Assembly (NCBI GenBank): GCA_019918135.1
Contig: WBZZ01002597.1
Location: 1-64,000 of the forward strand
Source of the DNA: Paulinella micropora
Taxonomy: Eukaryota; Cercozoa; Imbricatea; Euglyphida; Paulinellidae
Length of the DNA: 64,000 nt
Direction: 5' to 3'
Shown in pieces: positions 1 to 10,933 of the stretch; position 1 is the stretch's first letter, and every line of letters starts with the position of its first letter. A program made the position numbers and the translations under genes. The notes under the pieces were generated by a model, which made no database searches, was not told the DNA's origin, and worked only from the letters and a program-made list of their open reading frames with translations.

Positions 1-7
1 AAGGAAG

Positions 8-1550
8 TTGGAGGAGGGGACGTTGGGCTCAGCTGAAATTCCGAAAATGCAAACCCGTTTCTACCTAAACGTCCGAGCCGTTCTGCCTCAGGATAACCAA
101 TGGCATACCACCTTCCCATTACAGAACGTGAGTGTGGCTAGGGATTTGTTCGGAAAGAACTTGTATGAAGCTAAGAGCTCGGGGGTTGCCATCGTCTTGT
201 TTGGGGGCTACCTGCAGGAAAAGCAGAGATCCGGCGTGGCCCTGGACCTGTTCGGCGTGAACCTGCGCCAAGCCAGGGGGGGCGCGGGTGTGGCTAGGGA
301 CAGCTTCGGGATGTTCTTGTATTGGAACAAAACCAGCGGTCTGGCGCGAGATTTCTTCGGGAGGGGCGTGTACGAAGAGCAGGGATCCGGCGTGGCCCTG
401 GACCTGTCCGGCATGAACCTGCGCCAAGCCAGTGAGAGTGCGGTTGTGGCTAGGGACAGCTTCGGGATGAGCAGCGGTTTGGCGCCGGCTTTGTTGGGGG
501 GGGGACCTGTACAGGGAGCAGAGATCCGCGGACGTGGCCCTGGACCTGTCCGACGGGGAGAGCACGGGTGTGGCTAGGGACAGCTTCGGGATGTTCTTGT
601 ACGAGAACAAGAGCAGCGGTCTGGCGCGAGATTTCTTCGGGAGGGACGTGTACGAGGGGCAGAGATCCGGCGTGGCCCTGGACCTGTTCGGCATGAACCT
701 GCGCCAAGCCAGGGAGAGCACGGGTGTGGCTAGGGACAGCTTCGGGATGTTCTTGTACGAGAACAAGAGCAGCGGTCTGGCGCGAGATTTCTTCGGGAGG
801 GGCGTGTACGAGGAGCAGAGATCCGGCGTGGCCCTGGACCTGTTCGGCATGAACCTGCGCCAAGCCAGGGAGAGCAGCGGTCTGGCGCGAGATTTGTTCG
901 GGAGGGGCGTGCAGCAGGCTAGAGAAAGCTCAGGCGTGGCCCTGGACGTGTTCGGCGTGTCCATATACGACTCCCAAAGCTCAGGCGCGGCGCTGGACTT
1001 GTGGGGCGTATACTTGTGGGAAGCCCAGAAAGTAAATTGTTTTTACGTACCGTTGATGTAACAATGTTTTGGGTGTGCATCTATGCACGTGAGTGTGTGT
1101 GTGTGTGTGTGTCTGTGTGTGATCTGCTGATTCATTCCTTGAGTTGCTGTACATTATCAATAGGCGTTGAGGGCGCTCCAGCGCGCAGAGCAAGCGAGAC
1201 ACAGAGAAGAAGCAAACAAGACCCTCGCGTTTCTACAGAGCCAAGCCCAGAAATTGACGCAAGAGGACGTCAGCGTGGTCTTCAACAAGGATCAAATCAA
1301 CTCTTTGGTGCGAGCCTTTACAGATTTAACAGATCTGTTCTCACCATCAGGTCACGAACAACAAGGAGAACAAGCCGAGGAAGAAAAACAAGAGGAAGAA
1401 ACAGTACAAGAGGTTAGTGATGAAGTAGAGGAAGTAGAAGAAGAACAGGAAGATGAAGTACAGGAAGAAGAAGCACAGGGAGGTCCCACGACTAGGCAAC
1501 AAACAAAACAGGCAACACCAAACAAAAAGGAATCAAAGAACAGGAGTTAA
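8..1550 (+). CDS. Tandem 17-residue repeat protein with coiled-coil/acidic second exon (two exons)
   Basis: Exon 1 (about 8-1031) encodes roughly 17 units of 17-18 residues with the pattern [ST]-G-[VL]-A-[RL]-D-x-F-G followed by a variable tail such as LYENKS, VYEEQR or NLRQARES. A phase-0 GT-AG intron (1032-1163, containing a TG microsatellite) joins it in frame to exon 2 (1164-1550), whose product has a QRAEQARHREEA helical stretch, then a long Glu/Gln/Val acidic tract and a basic end. The repeat frame changes at a run of nine G (496-504), so exon 1 is either frameshifted or the homopolymer length is wrong. I do not recognise the repeat family. The regular F-G and charged spacing suggests a scaffold or structural protein, which is inference. 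The 5' end may lie outside the window. Confidence 0.6.
130..1020 (+). repeat. Coding tandem repeat, 51-54 bp units in a 156-bp higher-order unit
   Basis: Three unit types (RDSFGMFLYENKS, RDFFGRGVYEEQR and LDLFGMNLRQARES) follow each other in fixed order, so the DNA repeats with a 156-bp period. The stretches starting near 561 and 717 are almost identical over that length, and a more diverged copy starts near 282. Near-identity of the higher-order copies points to recent unequal exchange. Confidence 0.8.
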
Positions 1551-1667
1551 GGCTAGGTGTTGATTGAACACAAGAGCGGTAAGATTTTCGACTTAGGGTT
1601 CTTGTTGGTTTGGAGTAACTGTTTTTATTATTAAAAATAATATACTGTATGTTCTTGGCATGTGTAT

Positions 1668-2429
1668 ATGTGGCCAGGCAAGAGAAGGCTAGGTGACCAG
1701 ACATCACGGACTCTGTACCTAGCACGATCCCTAGTTCACGGTTGGGGGGGTTTTGCGGCGAACAAGCTGCAGCAAGGTGAATGTTACGCGGCCGAGGTGG
1801 TGGACAATAAGAGAGTTAGGGAGGTCTATCATTACCTTGACTGTCTGACCCTGTTGCCTGAAAGAACACAGTATCGTCGGAAATGCCAAGCGATGGTCGT
1901 CCTTGTTGACCAGGCAAGGGACAAAGAAACATTGCAGCGTGGTCTTGTGGTGGTTCCCCGAGGCTATGTTGATTACTTGACTGACAGAGACAAAAACAAC
2001 GCTAACGCGAAGATAGAAATTAGGATTAACGGCACTATCATGGATTTCTTGCCGTGGGCCCAGGGTGTCAGTCCTGGGGTACTGAAATCCCTGGCCTGGG
2101 AAAGGCCAAGCCGGGATTATCAGCCGTTGAACAAGAGGCTTGCTGGTTTTCCTGGGCTGTCCGCTCTGCGGGATTTGTTAGAAGATTCGGAACATAACAT
2201 AGAACTAGTTATAATACCACTCCAGGACATCCACGAAGATGAAGAGTTACTAATTTACTATGGTGCACATGATGTGACACAAGATGCGAGCATTGATGCA
2301 ATTGATATCAGAGATGAGGAACACTTGCGCCTGCTTGGACAGCAGTGTGTCTGCCACAGGAAGACAGTCACATGCAGAGATAAATTACTAGAAGAGCATA
2401 TGGGCAAGCTGGACAATATGAAGTCTTAA
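1668..2429 (+). CDS. SET-domain protein (probable lysine methyltransferase fold)
   Basis: The product shows both ends of a SET domain. Near the N terminus is GWGGFAANKLQQGE (the usual GxGxFA...GE opening that binds S-adenosylmethionine), and near residue 180 is NIELVIIPLQDIHEDEELLIYYG (the usual closing segment ending in the Y-Y-G catalytic tyrosine region). A C-x-C...C stretch (CVCHRKTVTC) follows, like a short post-SET motif. The middle lacks a clear N-H-S-C box, so the fold is recognisable but the activity is uncertain. The ATG at 1668 is taken as start. An upstream exon is possible because the frame stays open to 1662 and AG acceptors lie near 1677. It follows the repeat-protein gene on the same strand at about 120 bp and could be a separate host gene or part of a multi-gene element. 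Confidence 0.6.
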   Translation: MWPGKRRLGDQTSRTLYLARSLVHGWGGFAANKLQQGECYAAEVVDNKRVREVYHYLDCLTLLPERTQYRRKCQAMVVLVDQARDKETLQRGLVVVPRGYVDYLTDRDKNNANAKIEIRINGTIMDFLPWAQGVSPGVLKSLAWERPSRDYQPLNKRLAGFPGLSALRDLLEDSEHNIELVIIPLQDIHEDEELLIYYGAHDVTQDASIDAIDIRDEEHLRLLGQQCVCHRKTVTCRDKLLEEHMGKLDNMKS

Positions 2430-2667
2430 GGAAGGAAGTGAAACCCCATCCAAGTCTAGGCAAAGCACTGCCAAAGGGAATAAAACCTCGCCTAAGTGCA
2501 GGCAAAAAAAAAAATCAATTTAACACTTATGCTGTTGTGAATGCAAAGGAAGCACGGAGGTTGATAGTGTGTTGGTGTGTGTATCAACATCAAGCACAAG
2601 TTGACGTGCATATGTTTCTGTGTGTGACTGCTGTTAAACAGAGGGATGGCTGCCAGGTACTGAACGT

Positions 2668-3264
2668 TTGTTTCCGGGAGAAGAAGACACTCCTCTCTGC
2701 ATGGTATGTCAGGAGAGAGAGGCAGTGGGTGTGCTGAGTGAGGCACCAGACGGAGTACAGTTGTTCGGTAAAAACTATGCCTGTAAACTCTGTTGTGTTA
2801 TGCCGGACGGCTGGCCAGGTCCCGGCCACAAGAATCTAAACTCAGGTTCATGTAAGGGCTGCCTGGGTCACACAGTTTTTGCGGTGGCGCTGAATGAGCA
2901 ACTTGATAATTTTGAGGCTTTCACTACTGAAGATATACCGGTTAGCGTTTCTACACGGCACAGGGGTATATTTTTCGACGGTAAACTCTGCAAAAAACGA
3001 GAATGTGAGCACAAAAGCCACTCGATTCTCGTCGGAAGTCGAAATGTGTCTGAACCCGATTGTCTGTACGTGGACGGGTTCGACCTCATCAGGAATACAA
3101 GCAGGTACAAACCAACCTTCTTGGCGTTTTATGGGAATATCCCGATAAACCACAGCATGGAACATGGACAAAGTTTTTGCAGCTTAGCGGAGGCAAGTCT
3201 ATATTTTTCACTTGCCCAAGCACTTGCGCTATCGAGGCTCAGCACAAGTCAGTTCATAACATGA
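2668..3264 (+). CDS. Cysteine-rich, zinc-finger-like exon
   Basis: An open frame of about 198 codons carries clustered cysteines: LCMVCQERE, ACKLCCVMPDG, CKGCLGH and later KKRECEHKSH. The C-x2-C pairs spaced along about 60 residues look like a zinc-binding treble-clef or PHD/RING-like module, but I cannot assign a family. The first in-frame ATG is at 2701. The frame is open upstream of it and the first cysteine lies before that ATG, so this is more likely an internal exon with an acceptor around 2640-2670. No function is claimed. Confidence 0.4.
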   Translation: MFPGEEDTPLCMVCQEREAVGVLSEAPDGVQLFGKNYACKLCCVMPDGWPGPGHKNLNSGSCKGCLGHTVFAVALNEQLDNFEAFTTEDIPVSVSTRHRGIFFDGKLCKKRECEHKSHSILVGSRNVSEPDCLYVDGFDLIRNTSRYKPTFLAFYGNIPINHSMEHGQSFCSLAEASLYFSLAQALALSRLSTSQFIT

Positions 3265-3379
3265 TCACGAGTGGACTCAATCCTAGTGCGTTACTCAGCA
3301 CATCTTGCTAATTCTAGTCAAGGTGCAATTAAGTCAGTTCATAACATGATCACGAGTGGACTCAATCCTAGTGCGTTAC
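3246..3379 (+). repeat. 49-bp exact direct repeat, 85 bp apart
   Basis: The 49 bp beginning AAGTCAGTTCATAACATG occurs at 3246-3294 and again at 3331-3379 without a mismatch. It sits at the end of the cysteine-rich exon. Downstream, the segment encoding SFCVAAEAF (near 3390) resembles SFCSLAEAS (near 3170), so a larger, older exon duplication may underlie it. Confidence 0.75.
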
Positions 3380-3576
3380 AGCCAGTAGAAAGTTTTTGTG
3401 TAGCGGCTGAGGCTTTCCCGTGCCCTTATCTGCAGCGCAGCACGGGACAAGGCGTGGCGAATATGGGTATGCAGCTGATAGGGTTGCACACACCCCAGTA
3501 TATGGGCAACGCGGCCGGTGAGGACATGGATCGACAAACGGTTACCGCACCGAACCGTCCCAGGTTGCTGTGGTAA

Positions 3577-4583
3577 GAGGTTGATTTGGGAAAGCAGAAG
3601 CGGCGAATGCGTAATTGCAGGCAACACAGGATAATGTGTTTTTATTAAAAAGTTTTTGGACATCTGATGGCAAGCTTTTTCCTGACCATTGTACATTGAA
3701 GTGTACACAAACAGGACATACTGTAGATAGTGTTCGTGCCTGTGTAGGTGTCGAACGAAATTTCTCGCATGAGTAGCCGTAGAGGTGGGCATCCTCGTGT
3801 CATCCAGTCTTCAGCAGCGGCAGGGTACAACTGCTTGTGGTTATGCAAAATTACTTATGCAATTTTCTTTGCGTACTAGTACGCTGTATTATATATTTAT
3901 TCAAATATGTTTGGTCTCGCAGGGGGCACAAGTTGGAATATTTTTCCTTTCCAGGCAGTTTGCAGCAAGATCAAGATCAAGATACTGCACTGGTGCTGTT
4001 TTCTATTCACGTGAAAGAAGACGAGGTTTGCTAGAAGCACAAAATGTCCTCTATGTAATTACGAACATGCATAAGTAACAGTAACACGCATAAAATTAGA
4101 TTAATATGGACAAAGTTATTTTATTAAACCAAAATGTTCAAGGATGCGTCCTCTTGTACTACGCCGAGGTCAGGAAATCCAGTCCCGTCCGCCAGACCGA
4201 GGTTCAGGTGGATGCATAGACCCGGTATCACGACCATCCTATTCTACCAGGACACCAAGTGTACCATGAACACTCGCTTCCATGACGGGGAAAAGGGCAT
4301 GAGAAAATACCTGCTTACTGTCCAAGGGTGACTCTCCATCTTCGCTATGCCTCTTTTTTTTCGTTCAAAGAAACTATCGTCTCCGATACCTGAGAATGAT
4401 ACGTTTTCTCATTTCCGTCCTATTATTATGAATCTTCCTCTGTTTCCTCACGATGGACACTCCTCGTTCCATGAAGCCGAGTCCCGGAAGACGCTCGACG
4501 CGCGAACGCCGCAAATTCACCAGGAAGGACGCTTGCGAATGTTCATGTACACAGTAAATTTGCATGACCGACACAAGAATATA
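3577..4583. other. Host region without a recognisable gene
   Basis: Only short frames occur here, with no motif I recognise. The composition is like the flanking host DNA. Short exons cannot be excluded. Confidence 0.4.
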
Positions 4584-4720
4584 AGTTATAAATAGGTTTT
4601 GCATTTACTTTGTTTAATACTTCCGATTTACTGTATCCCTTCCAGTGTACCAAGAGAGGAATGTCAATTATAAATATGTTTTGCATGTACTTTGTTTAAT
4701 ACTTCAGATATACTGTATCC
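4584..4720 (+). repeat. Two-copy tandem repeat, period about 82 bp
   Basis: The run around TTATAAATA, TTTGCAT, ACTTTGTTTAATACTTC and TACTGTATCCC occurs at 4584-4642 and again at 4666-4720 with a few differences. Confidence 0.7.
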
Positions 4721-4779
4721 CGGCTAGTGGCAAATATTTTCTTAGTGAAGTTGTGCGTAATTGCAGCCTCTGGGGCCAC

Positions 4780-5300
4780 ACAACAGTGAAATGCCAAAAA
4801 GTGAGTGAAGTTGGTGTTGGTCAATGTTAGACAGGGAACAGGTTGTACTCGTCCAAGGTCATAGTGGCGGTGCAAGTATTGGCAGCAAGCAAGAAAAGCG
4901 CAGTAATTGCGTTAGGTTTTTGTCCTGAACGGAGAAATGCCAAAAAGTGGGTAAAGTTGGTGTTGGTTAATGTTAGACAGGGAACAGGTTCTACTCCTCC
5001 ATGGTCAGAGTGGCAGTGCAAATATTGGTTGCAAGGGAGAAATATGCAGTAATTGCGTTAGGGTTATGTCCGGAACGAAGAAATGCCAAAAAGTGGGTAA
5101 AGTTGGTGTTGGTACATTTTTGGCAGGGAACAGGATCTACTCCTCCATGGTCACAGTGGCAGTGCAAATAGTAGCCGGAAGGGATAAATGGTAAGTAATT
5201 GCGTTAGGCTTTTGTCCTAAAATCAGGAAATGCCGAAATTTTTCATGGTTCTTGTTGTTCATGGAAGTTGGTGTTTGGACGTAACAAGCATGACGTTGTA
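4780..5300 (+). repeat. 146-bp minisatellite, about 3.5 copies
   Basis: The marker GAAATGCC recurs at 4788, 4934, 5080 and 5227, giving a period of 146-147 bp. Units contain AAGTTGGTGTTGGT, a GGGAACAGG box and TAATTGCGTTAGG. A further diverged copy lies at about 6225-6400, on the far side of the 151-bp array, so the 151-bp array interrupts or was inserted into this one. Confidence 0.8.
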
Positions 5301-5329
5301 ACTTGTTGTGGAGGTCGCACACGGGAGCT

Positions 5330-6220
5330 AAAATTCTGGGCGAACTGCGGGCTGTACTGGAAACAGGGTGTACGCGACCTCGACCTAAGCGCCGACCTCG
5401 ACCTAAGGCAGGAGATGTCGTGGTGGGTGTAACGTGTGGTGGGAAGTGTGGGGGAGAAGTAGGGGTCAAAGTTAGGGGCGGGAAGGAGCAAGTCTGGGCG
5501 AGCTGTACTGGAAACAGGGTGTACGCGACCTGTACCTAAGCGCCTACCTCGACCTAAGTCAGGAGATGTCGCGGTGGGTGTAACGTGTGGTGGGAAGTGT
5601 GTGGGAGAAGTCGTGGTGAAAGTTAGGGGCAGGAGGGAGCAAGTCTGGGCGAGCTGTACTGGAAACAGGGTGCAGCCGACCTCGACCTAAGCGCCTACCT
5701 CGACCTAAGTCAGGAGATGTCCTGGTGAATGTTACGTGTGGTGGGAAGTGTGGGGGAGAAGTCGTGGTGCAAGTTAGGGGCGGGAAGGAGCAAGTCTGGG
5801 CGAGCTGCACTGGAAACAGGGTGTACGCGACCTCGACCTAAGCGCCGACCTCGACCTAAGTCAGGAGATGTCGTGGTGGGTGTAACATAACGTGTGGTGG
5901 GAAGTGTGTGGAAGAAGTCGTGCTGCAAGTTTGGGGCGGGAGGGAGCAAGTGTGGGCGAGCTGCACTGGAAACAGGGGTGTAGCCGACCTCGAACTAAGC
6001 GCAGACTCGACCTAAGTCAGGAGATGTCGTGGCGGGTGGGTATGGGTGTTACGTGTGGTGGGAAGTGTGTGGTGGGAAGTGTAGGTGGGTGTAAAGTTGT
6101 GGTGAAAGTTTGGGGCGGAAGGGAGTAAGTCTGGGCGAACTGCCCAGGGAACAGGGTGCAGCCGACCTCGACCAAAGGGCCCACCTCGACCTAAGGTGCA
6201 ACAGACCTGGGAATCCGACC
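5330..6220 (+). repeat. 151-bp satellite array, about six copies
   Basis: CTGGAAACAGGGTG-type markers recur at 5357, 5508, 5659, 5810 and 5965, so the period is 151-155 bp. Each unit holds one or two ACCTCGACCTAAG subrepeats, a GTGTGGTGGGAAGTGTG stretch and GGAGCAAGTCTGGGCGAG. Every frame reads Pro/Arg- or Gly-rich low complexity, so the open frames here are by-products. The same family recurs at 23,870-24,390 in the same orientation. Confidence 0.85.
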
Positions 6221-6561
6221 TCGACCTGAACAAAGAAATGCCAGAAAGGGGGTAAAGTTGGTGTTTGTATTGTTGGGACAAGGAAGAGGCTCTACTGCAA
6301 GGGCACCAGTGCACTAGTATTGGGCCCAAGTGATAAATGGTCAGTAATTGCGTTAGGGTTTTGTCCTGAAGGAGGAAATGCCGAAATTAGGCATAGCTTC
6401 TGTTTCAGGGAACTGTGTAGCATAGGAGGTGTAGGTTCAACAAGGATGACATTGTAGCTTATTCTGGGGACCGCAGACGGATGCGGTAAGTCAGGGAGTG
6501 CAGTAGTACGAGCCCTGTGGAAATAAAGTCCACATGCGGAATGTGTCCTAGGTGAAATTTT

Positions 6562-6564
<3 letters not shown>

Positions 6565-6605
<41 letters not shown>
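6565..6605 (+). repeat. Poly-T tract (41 T)
   Basis: An uninterrupted T run of about 41 bases. On the minus strand this is a poly-A and could be the tail of a retroposed sequence. The bases before and after show no family that I recognise. Confidence 0.8.
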
Positions 6606-6607
<2 letters not shown>

Positions 6608-8141
6608 ATTTCTCCATGGAGGACTGTGAGGTGTAACTGCCCCCCCAAGGATTTTTTCAAAACGCGAGTATTGATTTAAAAAAATGAAAAAATAATTTTT
6701 GGCGAATTCGGGAAAGTTCACCCCTGGCGAATTCGGGAACCCTCGCGAATTCGGGACAGTACACAGCACCTCAAAATCTTGAATATTGAATAAGTTTACC
6801 TGCTTTGAAGTTGATGGGCGCTCTAACGACCAGGAGAACTTACATATGCGTAATATTATCGTTTTCAACCGGCTCAAAAGTATATATAAATAAAAACGGA
6901 TATAACTACATCTTAAAGAGATATAGCTCTTCTATACATCACTGTGTATAGGGGTATAAGAAAAGGTCGCATATTTACCTATCTGCGCCTACAATCCCCC
7001 CTCCCCGTCTTATACGGGAACCGTAGTAAATAGGGGTAGATTGGTAAAATATGGGCAAATGAGAGCGCACTTTCCGGGTCGGTTTCCTCATGGGTGATCG
7101 GCTCCTATGGAGACAACCCATGGAGTAGCTTGAGTGACCGCTAAGTTTTTGCTCTTCATCACCGTTGTACGTCCGGTACTTACAAAATACAAATTTGAGT
7201 TTGGAGATTTTCGAGTTCAAATTTGAATTTGAATTTTGAACTATCTCCTCCCCCTCTTCTATGGCGATCTGCCATAGACGTACAACGGTCTGATCATGTC
7301 GCTGCCAAACCATCCTATCGCCGTTTCCTTTCTCCATGCTTTCCCGGGTCTCTGACCCGCATTTGCTACCGCGCCTCAAACTTCCCGAGGTTGAGGGTCG
7401 GCAGCACTTGCAACAGCTCTGGTGACCTGGGTCCACCCTTCGGATCTGTGATCCTAGGATTACTGGGCGATCTGTATCTGATCTTAAGCAGATTTCCTAG
7501 CAATTCTAAGTATCCCGCGTCCCCATTCCTTGTCTTAAGGATCTGTGATCCGAAAATTACTGGGCAATTTGCATCCGATCTGAAGCAAATTTCCGAGCAA
7601 TTCTAAGGTTCCGCGTCCCCAACACATGTCTCGGCCCTATTCCGTCCGAAGGATCTGTGATCCCGAGAATATAGGGAGGCATTGATCTCAATTGTTCAAT
7701 ACCCCCGTGCATCCTCGTCCATCATAGGGATGAACGGGCGCTATGCCAGCGTCAAGGGTGCCGTTGGTGTGTTCGGCGTTGTTTGTTTGGTTTTGTTGTT
7801 TGCAGACATTTTCTTATTGCCACCCGGCAAGGATCTACTTCGCTGTGGCGAAGGTAGAAGTGTCTGAAAATATATATACAACCCATTGGTTGGGTCTCAA
7901 AACGCGTCTACGCTTATTCGTCGAGGTATACTTCCTCGAGGGAGTTTATGAACTCCTCTTCGCTAGACGGTGATGATGGTTGCCACCTCCATGTCACTGC
8001 GGGTTGGTCTTCCGCTGGCATGTCTAATTCCTGATCCAGGCTTTCTTTCAAAGCACTCGCTTCCGACCAGATCAAGTCTTCTGGGACTTCCGAGTGCTGT
8101 GGCACGATACACCTTATGACTGGGGCGAATTGACCAATGAT
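6606..8141. other. Non-coding region flanking the gypsy-like fossil, with short tandem repeats
   Basis: The box CGAATTCGGGA occurs three times between 6702 and 6756. Between 7439 and 7680 a unit starting GGATCTGTGATC recurs at about 7441, 7539 and 7651 (about 2.3 copies, 98-112 bp). The stretch could contain the left long terminal repeat of the minus-strand fossil, but I found no matching copy on the right side, so no LTR is called. Confidence 0.4.
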
Positions 8142-10297
8142 CTACCCCAGCTGGTACTCGTACTGTTGCCAGTACGGCCACTCACGTCGAGAGTGGTAGA
8201 TATAATCCAACCGTTGAGTTATTCTGTGCCATCGGAACTCATCGGCTTGGACAAGTCTGTCCCAACCCAGTGCGTCCTGCACCCTGAATCGTTCGATCCA
8301 TTGTTCGAAGCCTCTCACGCGGCCTCGATATGTGTTCGGAACGTTCTCGTCAGGATCGGCTAACTGGTTGGCGATGCGGGATGTCTTTGGGTCCTTCCAA
8401 ATGCAGTAGAACCGGATGGCGTGTATCCGCTGATAGTCCTCCAATCCCACCCATCCTCGCAGCGATTTGGCTTGCTCGAACAAGGTTTTGGTAAATTTCA
8501 CTCGGTCCTCGTCCATCGACTTGTACCGAGCGATCCCCGGTAACGGGTTGTCGCGAAACCCCATGTGTGTGGGACATCCCATCCGAAACATGGCGGTAAT
8601 TGTGCGCAGGATATCAATTCGATGTCCCCGTTGTATGCGTGATCTGGACATCGGTGAGGCGCGTATCGCTCTGGTGACGCGTACGCTCTTTCCGTGAGGT
8701 GCCATCTCCGCGAGCATCTCGGACCCCATCCTCTCCCGCGTTTCTTTGACCCTTCACACTGTACCCTCAGGACGTTGTCCTGTTCGGTGGGCTCGTACCT
8801 CGCTTTGTCAAGGTAGTCCGAGAAGCCCCGTTCGTCGAATGGAGGCTTTGGTGGCGGCAGGTTAACCTTGCGAGGGTTTGCCTCAAACAAGTGCGGGTCT
8901 GGGACCCAATTAACCTGGTTCGCTGTGAACGGGAACGTTCGTTCGTTGGTTGTGTGTGCGAGCGCCGGGCATTGTAGCCGCAGCCTGCGCTCCGCATCCG
9001 TGATATCTGGGTAAGGTGGGTAGATTCGGTGTATTCTGCGCGTCAGTGCGTCATACGCGTAACGCCTCGGTTTCTGATACTCCTCCCTTTCCCGATCTGG
9101 GTCTTGGTTCAGGTGTAGGTCCATACCTCTCAACATCGTTTCCGTGTCGATGCGATATGGCCTACGCACTCCGGGTGCTACGACCCTCCACGTTCGCGGC
9201 GGTACCGGGCCCCGTTCCGAATATGCGTATATCGGACGGTCGATCGGTCCGTATACTCCGAATATATTACGCGGGGAATACTTCGTCCCTGCCCCGATGT
9301 ACCGTCGGCTCCGGTGGCGGGCAGCGGTGGTGCTGGTACGCCGGATCCGTGGGCCGTGGCCGCTCATCGGGCGGGTTCAGCTTGTCACTGTAAGCGTCGG
9401 GCTTGAGTCTATCCTCATCGCCGACTTTCTCCCAGTATCTCAAGCGTGCTTCCTCACTAGCGTCCATCTGCGTGAGGCTCAATTCTTCGCCATAATATAG
9501 GCTCTCGTCTTCTTCTGGGATCCACCCAAATCCCGAGTGCTGAGGGGTGTCTAACCCTCCGGGATCGACGTCCTCATCGGTGTGTTGCGATGCAGGTGTA
9601 CTGCTGTCCTCAGTCGGTGCCTCCCCCTCGTCAGCCGATGACTTCATAGGGGTCGTCAACCTCTCCGACTCGACTTCAGCTTTTCCCCGTGGGGATTTCG
9701 GTGTGGTCACAACACTAGCCTGAGTTGTGCCACCTGAAGGTTGAGCGGGTGTGAGCGGTGTATTGGGACCGCCAAGGTTGCGCTGCAGGATTTCGCTTCC
9801 CTGTGCGTCCTTGCTTGCAAGATTGTTTGCGCCACTGCTCGGAGTGGTCATGTGATGTGGGGTGTCCCCTCTGGTGAGTTATGTATGTAACCGCACCTGA
9901 AGTTTGCTGCCTCAGATGGGTCTGGTTCGTCCAGTTGCTCCGCTTCGCGACGCCGGTCCGCCACCGGGCTAGCTGCCAGGGTCGTTCCCGCCGGACTATC
10001 CCGCGCGGATGGAGGGAGTCGTTGCCCTTCTCCCGCGATCGCCTGTAATCCTAGGTGTACTATCAGTATCACCAGGACCGAAGCCACGCACGCCAGGAGG
10101 AATCCGAGATACTGCTCCACCAGATGTTCGGTGCCAAACATACACCGCCAGGTGCCTATATCACGTATATGTCCGTGAGTTCGTATGTATATATATCTGT
10201 ATGTCAGCCCAAGCACAACGAGCAATGTGCTATGTGTGTGTTGTTCTCGTGTCGGTGTTTGACTCTCTGCTCGTTTCCAAACGCTGGTCAACAGCAT
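8142..10297 (-). pseudogene. Unrecognised coding block downstream of the integrase
   Basis: About 2.1 kb of overlapping minus-strand frames lies in the position where some Ty3/gypsy elements carry an envelope or other extra gene. The right-hand (N-terminal) part includes a hydrophobic segment (LGFLLACVASVLVILIVHLGL) that could span a membrane. The rest is Pro/Arg/Tyr-rich with no motif I know. It may instead be an unrelated gene. It is broken. Confidence 0.4.
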
Positions 10298-10933
10298 GAC
10301 AACGCGGGTGCACCCATGCCCCGGTCATCTTTGCTGTCCGCGTGTTCCACCCTCGCCGTACTGCGCAATTTGCGGCGGTATGTAAATAGGGACATGTTAT
10401 ATTTCTTAGTGGTATAGATATGCTTATGCGTATACATAGGGCCGTCGGGTGCCTTAGAGCCCCTTCCATCCAAACAAAGAGCAAACAAGAGCGAGCATAA
10501 TATCTAAGACACTCTGTGGGGAATAACTTATCATACACCACTCAGGCGGGAGGCGGGTGTGCAACTCGAGAGGAGGTGGGTATAATGTGCAATGCCAACC
10601 ATATCAACGGGAATTGCTGCGCGTCAACATGGTTAGCCCGAAGCTATTCCGACCCCTGGTGGAACACCAACTACTAGCCCGTCAAGATACCTTCAGGGCC
10701 GTCGCACCTCACGGAGGGTAAGGCAGGGTCTTTTCGCGTGTATCATGTCATGTTAGGCTCTTTTGTTATCTCTAAGAAGAATGGACTTAGGTAGTATTTT
10801 AACAAATATGGAGTCCGAAGCCGTGTCCCTTTCCTATGGCTAGTTTTTTACTGTTGCTATCCAGTATTGGTCTTTGGATCTCGCATGCTACCCGCGTTAA
10901 CTATGCTTGTGAGGTGTCACACGGCATGCTGGG
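10298..10933. other. Non-coding stretch inside the gypsy-like fossil
   Basis: No supported frame, repeat or motif was seen here. Confidence 0.3.

Noticed and set aside
1097-1122. TG microsatellite as a regulatory site
   Set aside because: It lies within the putative intron 1032-1163 and is a plain dinucleotide run.
5303-6329. Pro/Arg-rich proteins in the 151-bp array
   Set aside because: Frames repeat with the satellite and break at unit variants; no start or splice context.
4780-6400. CRISPR-like array
   Set aside because: Units of 146-151 bp are repeated whole with no short repeat/unique spacer alternation, and the context is eukaryotic.
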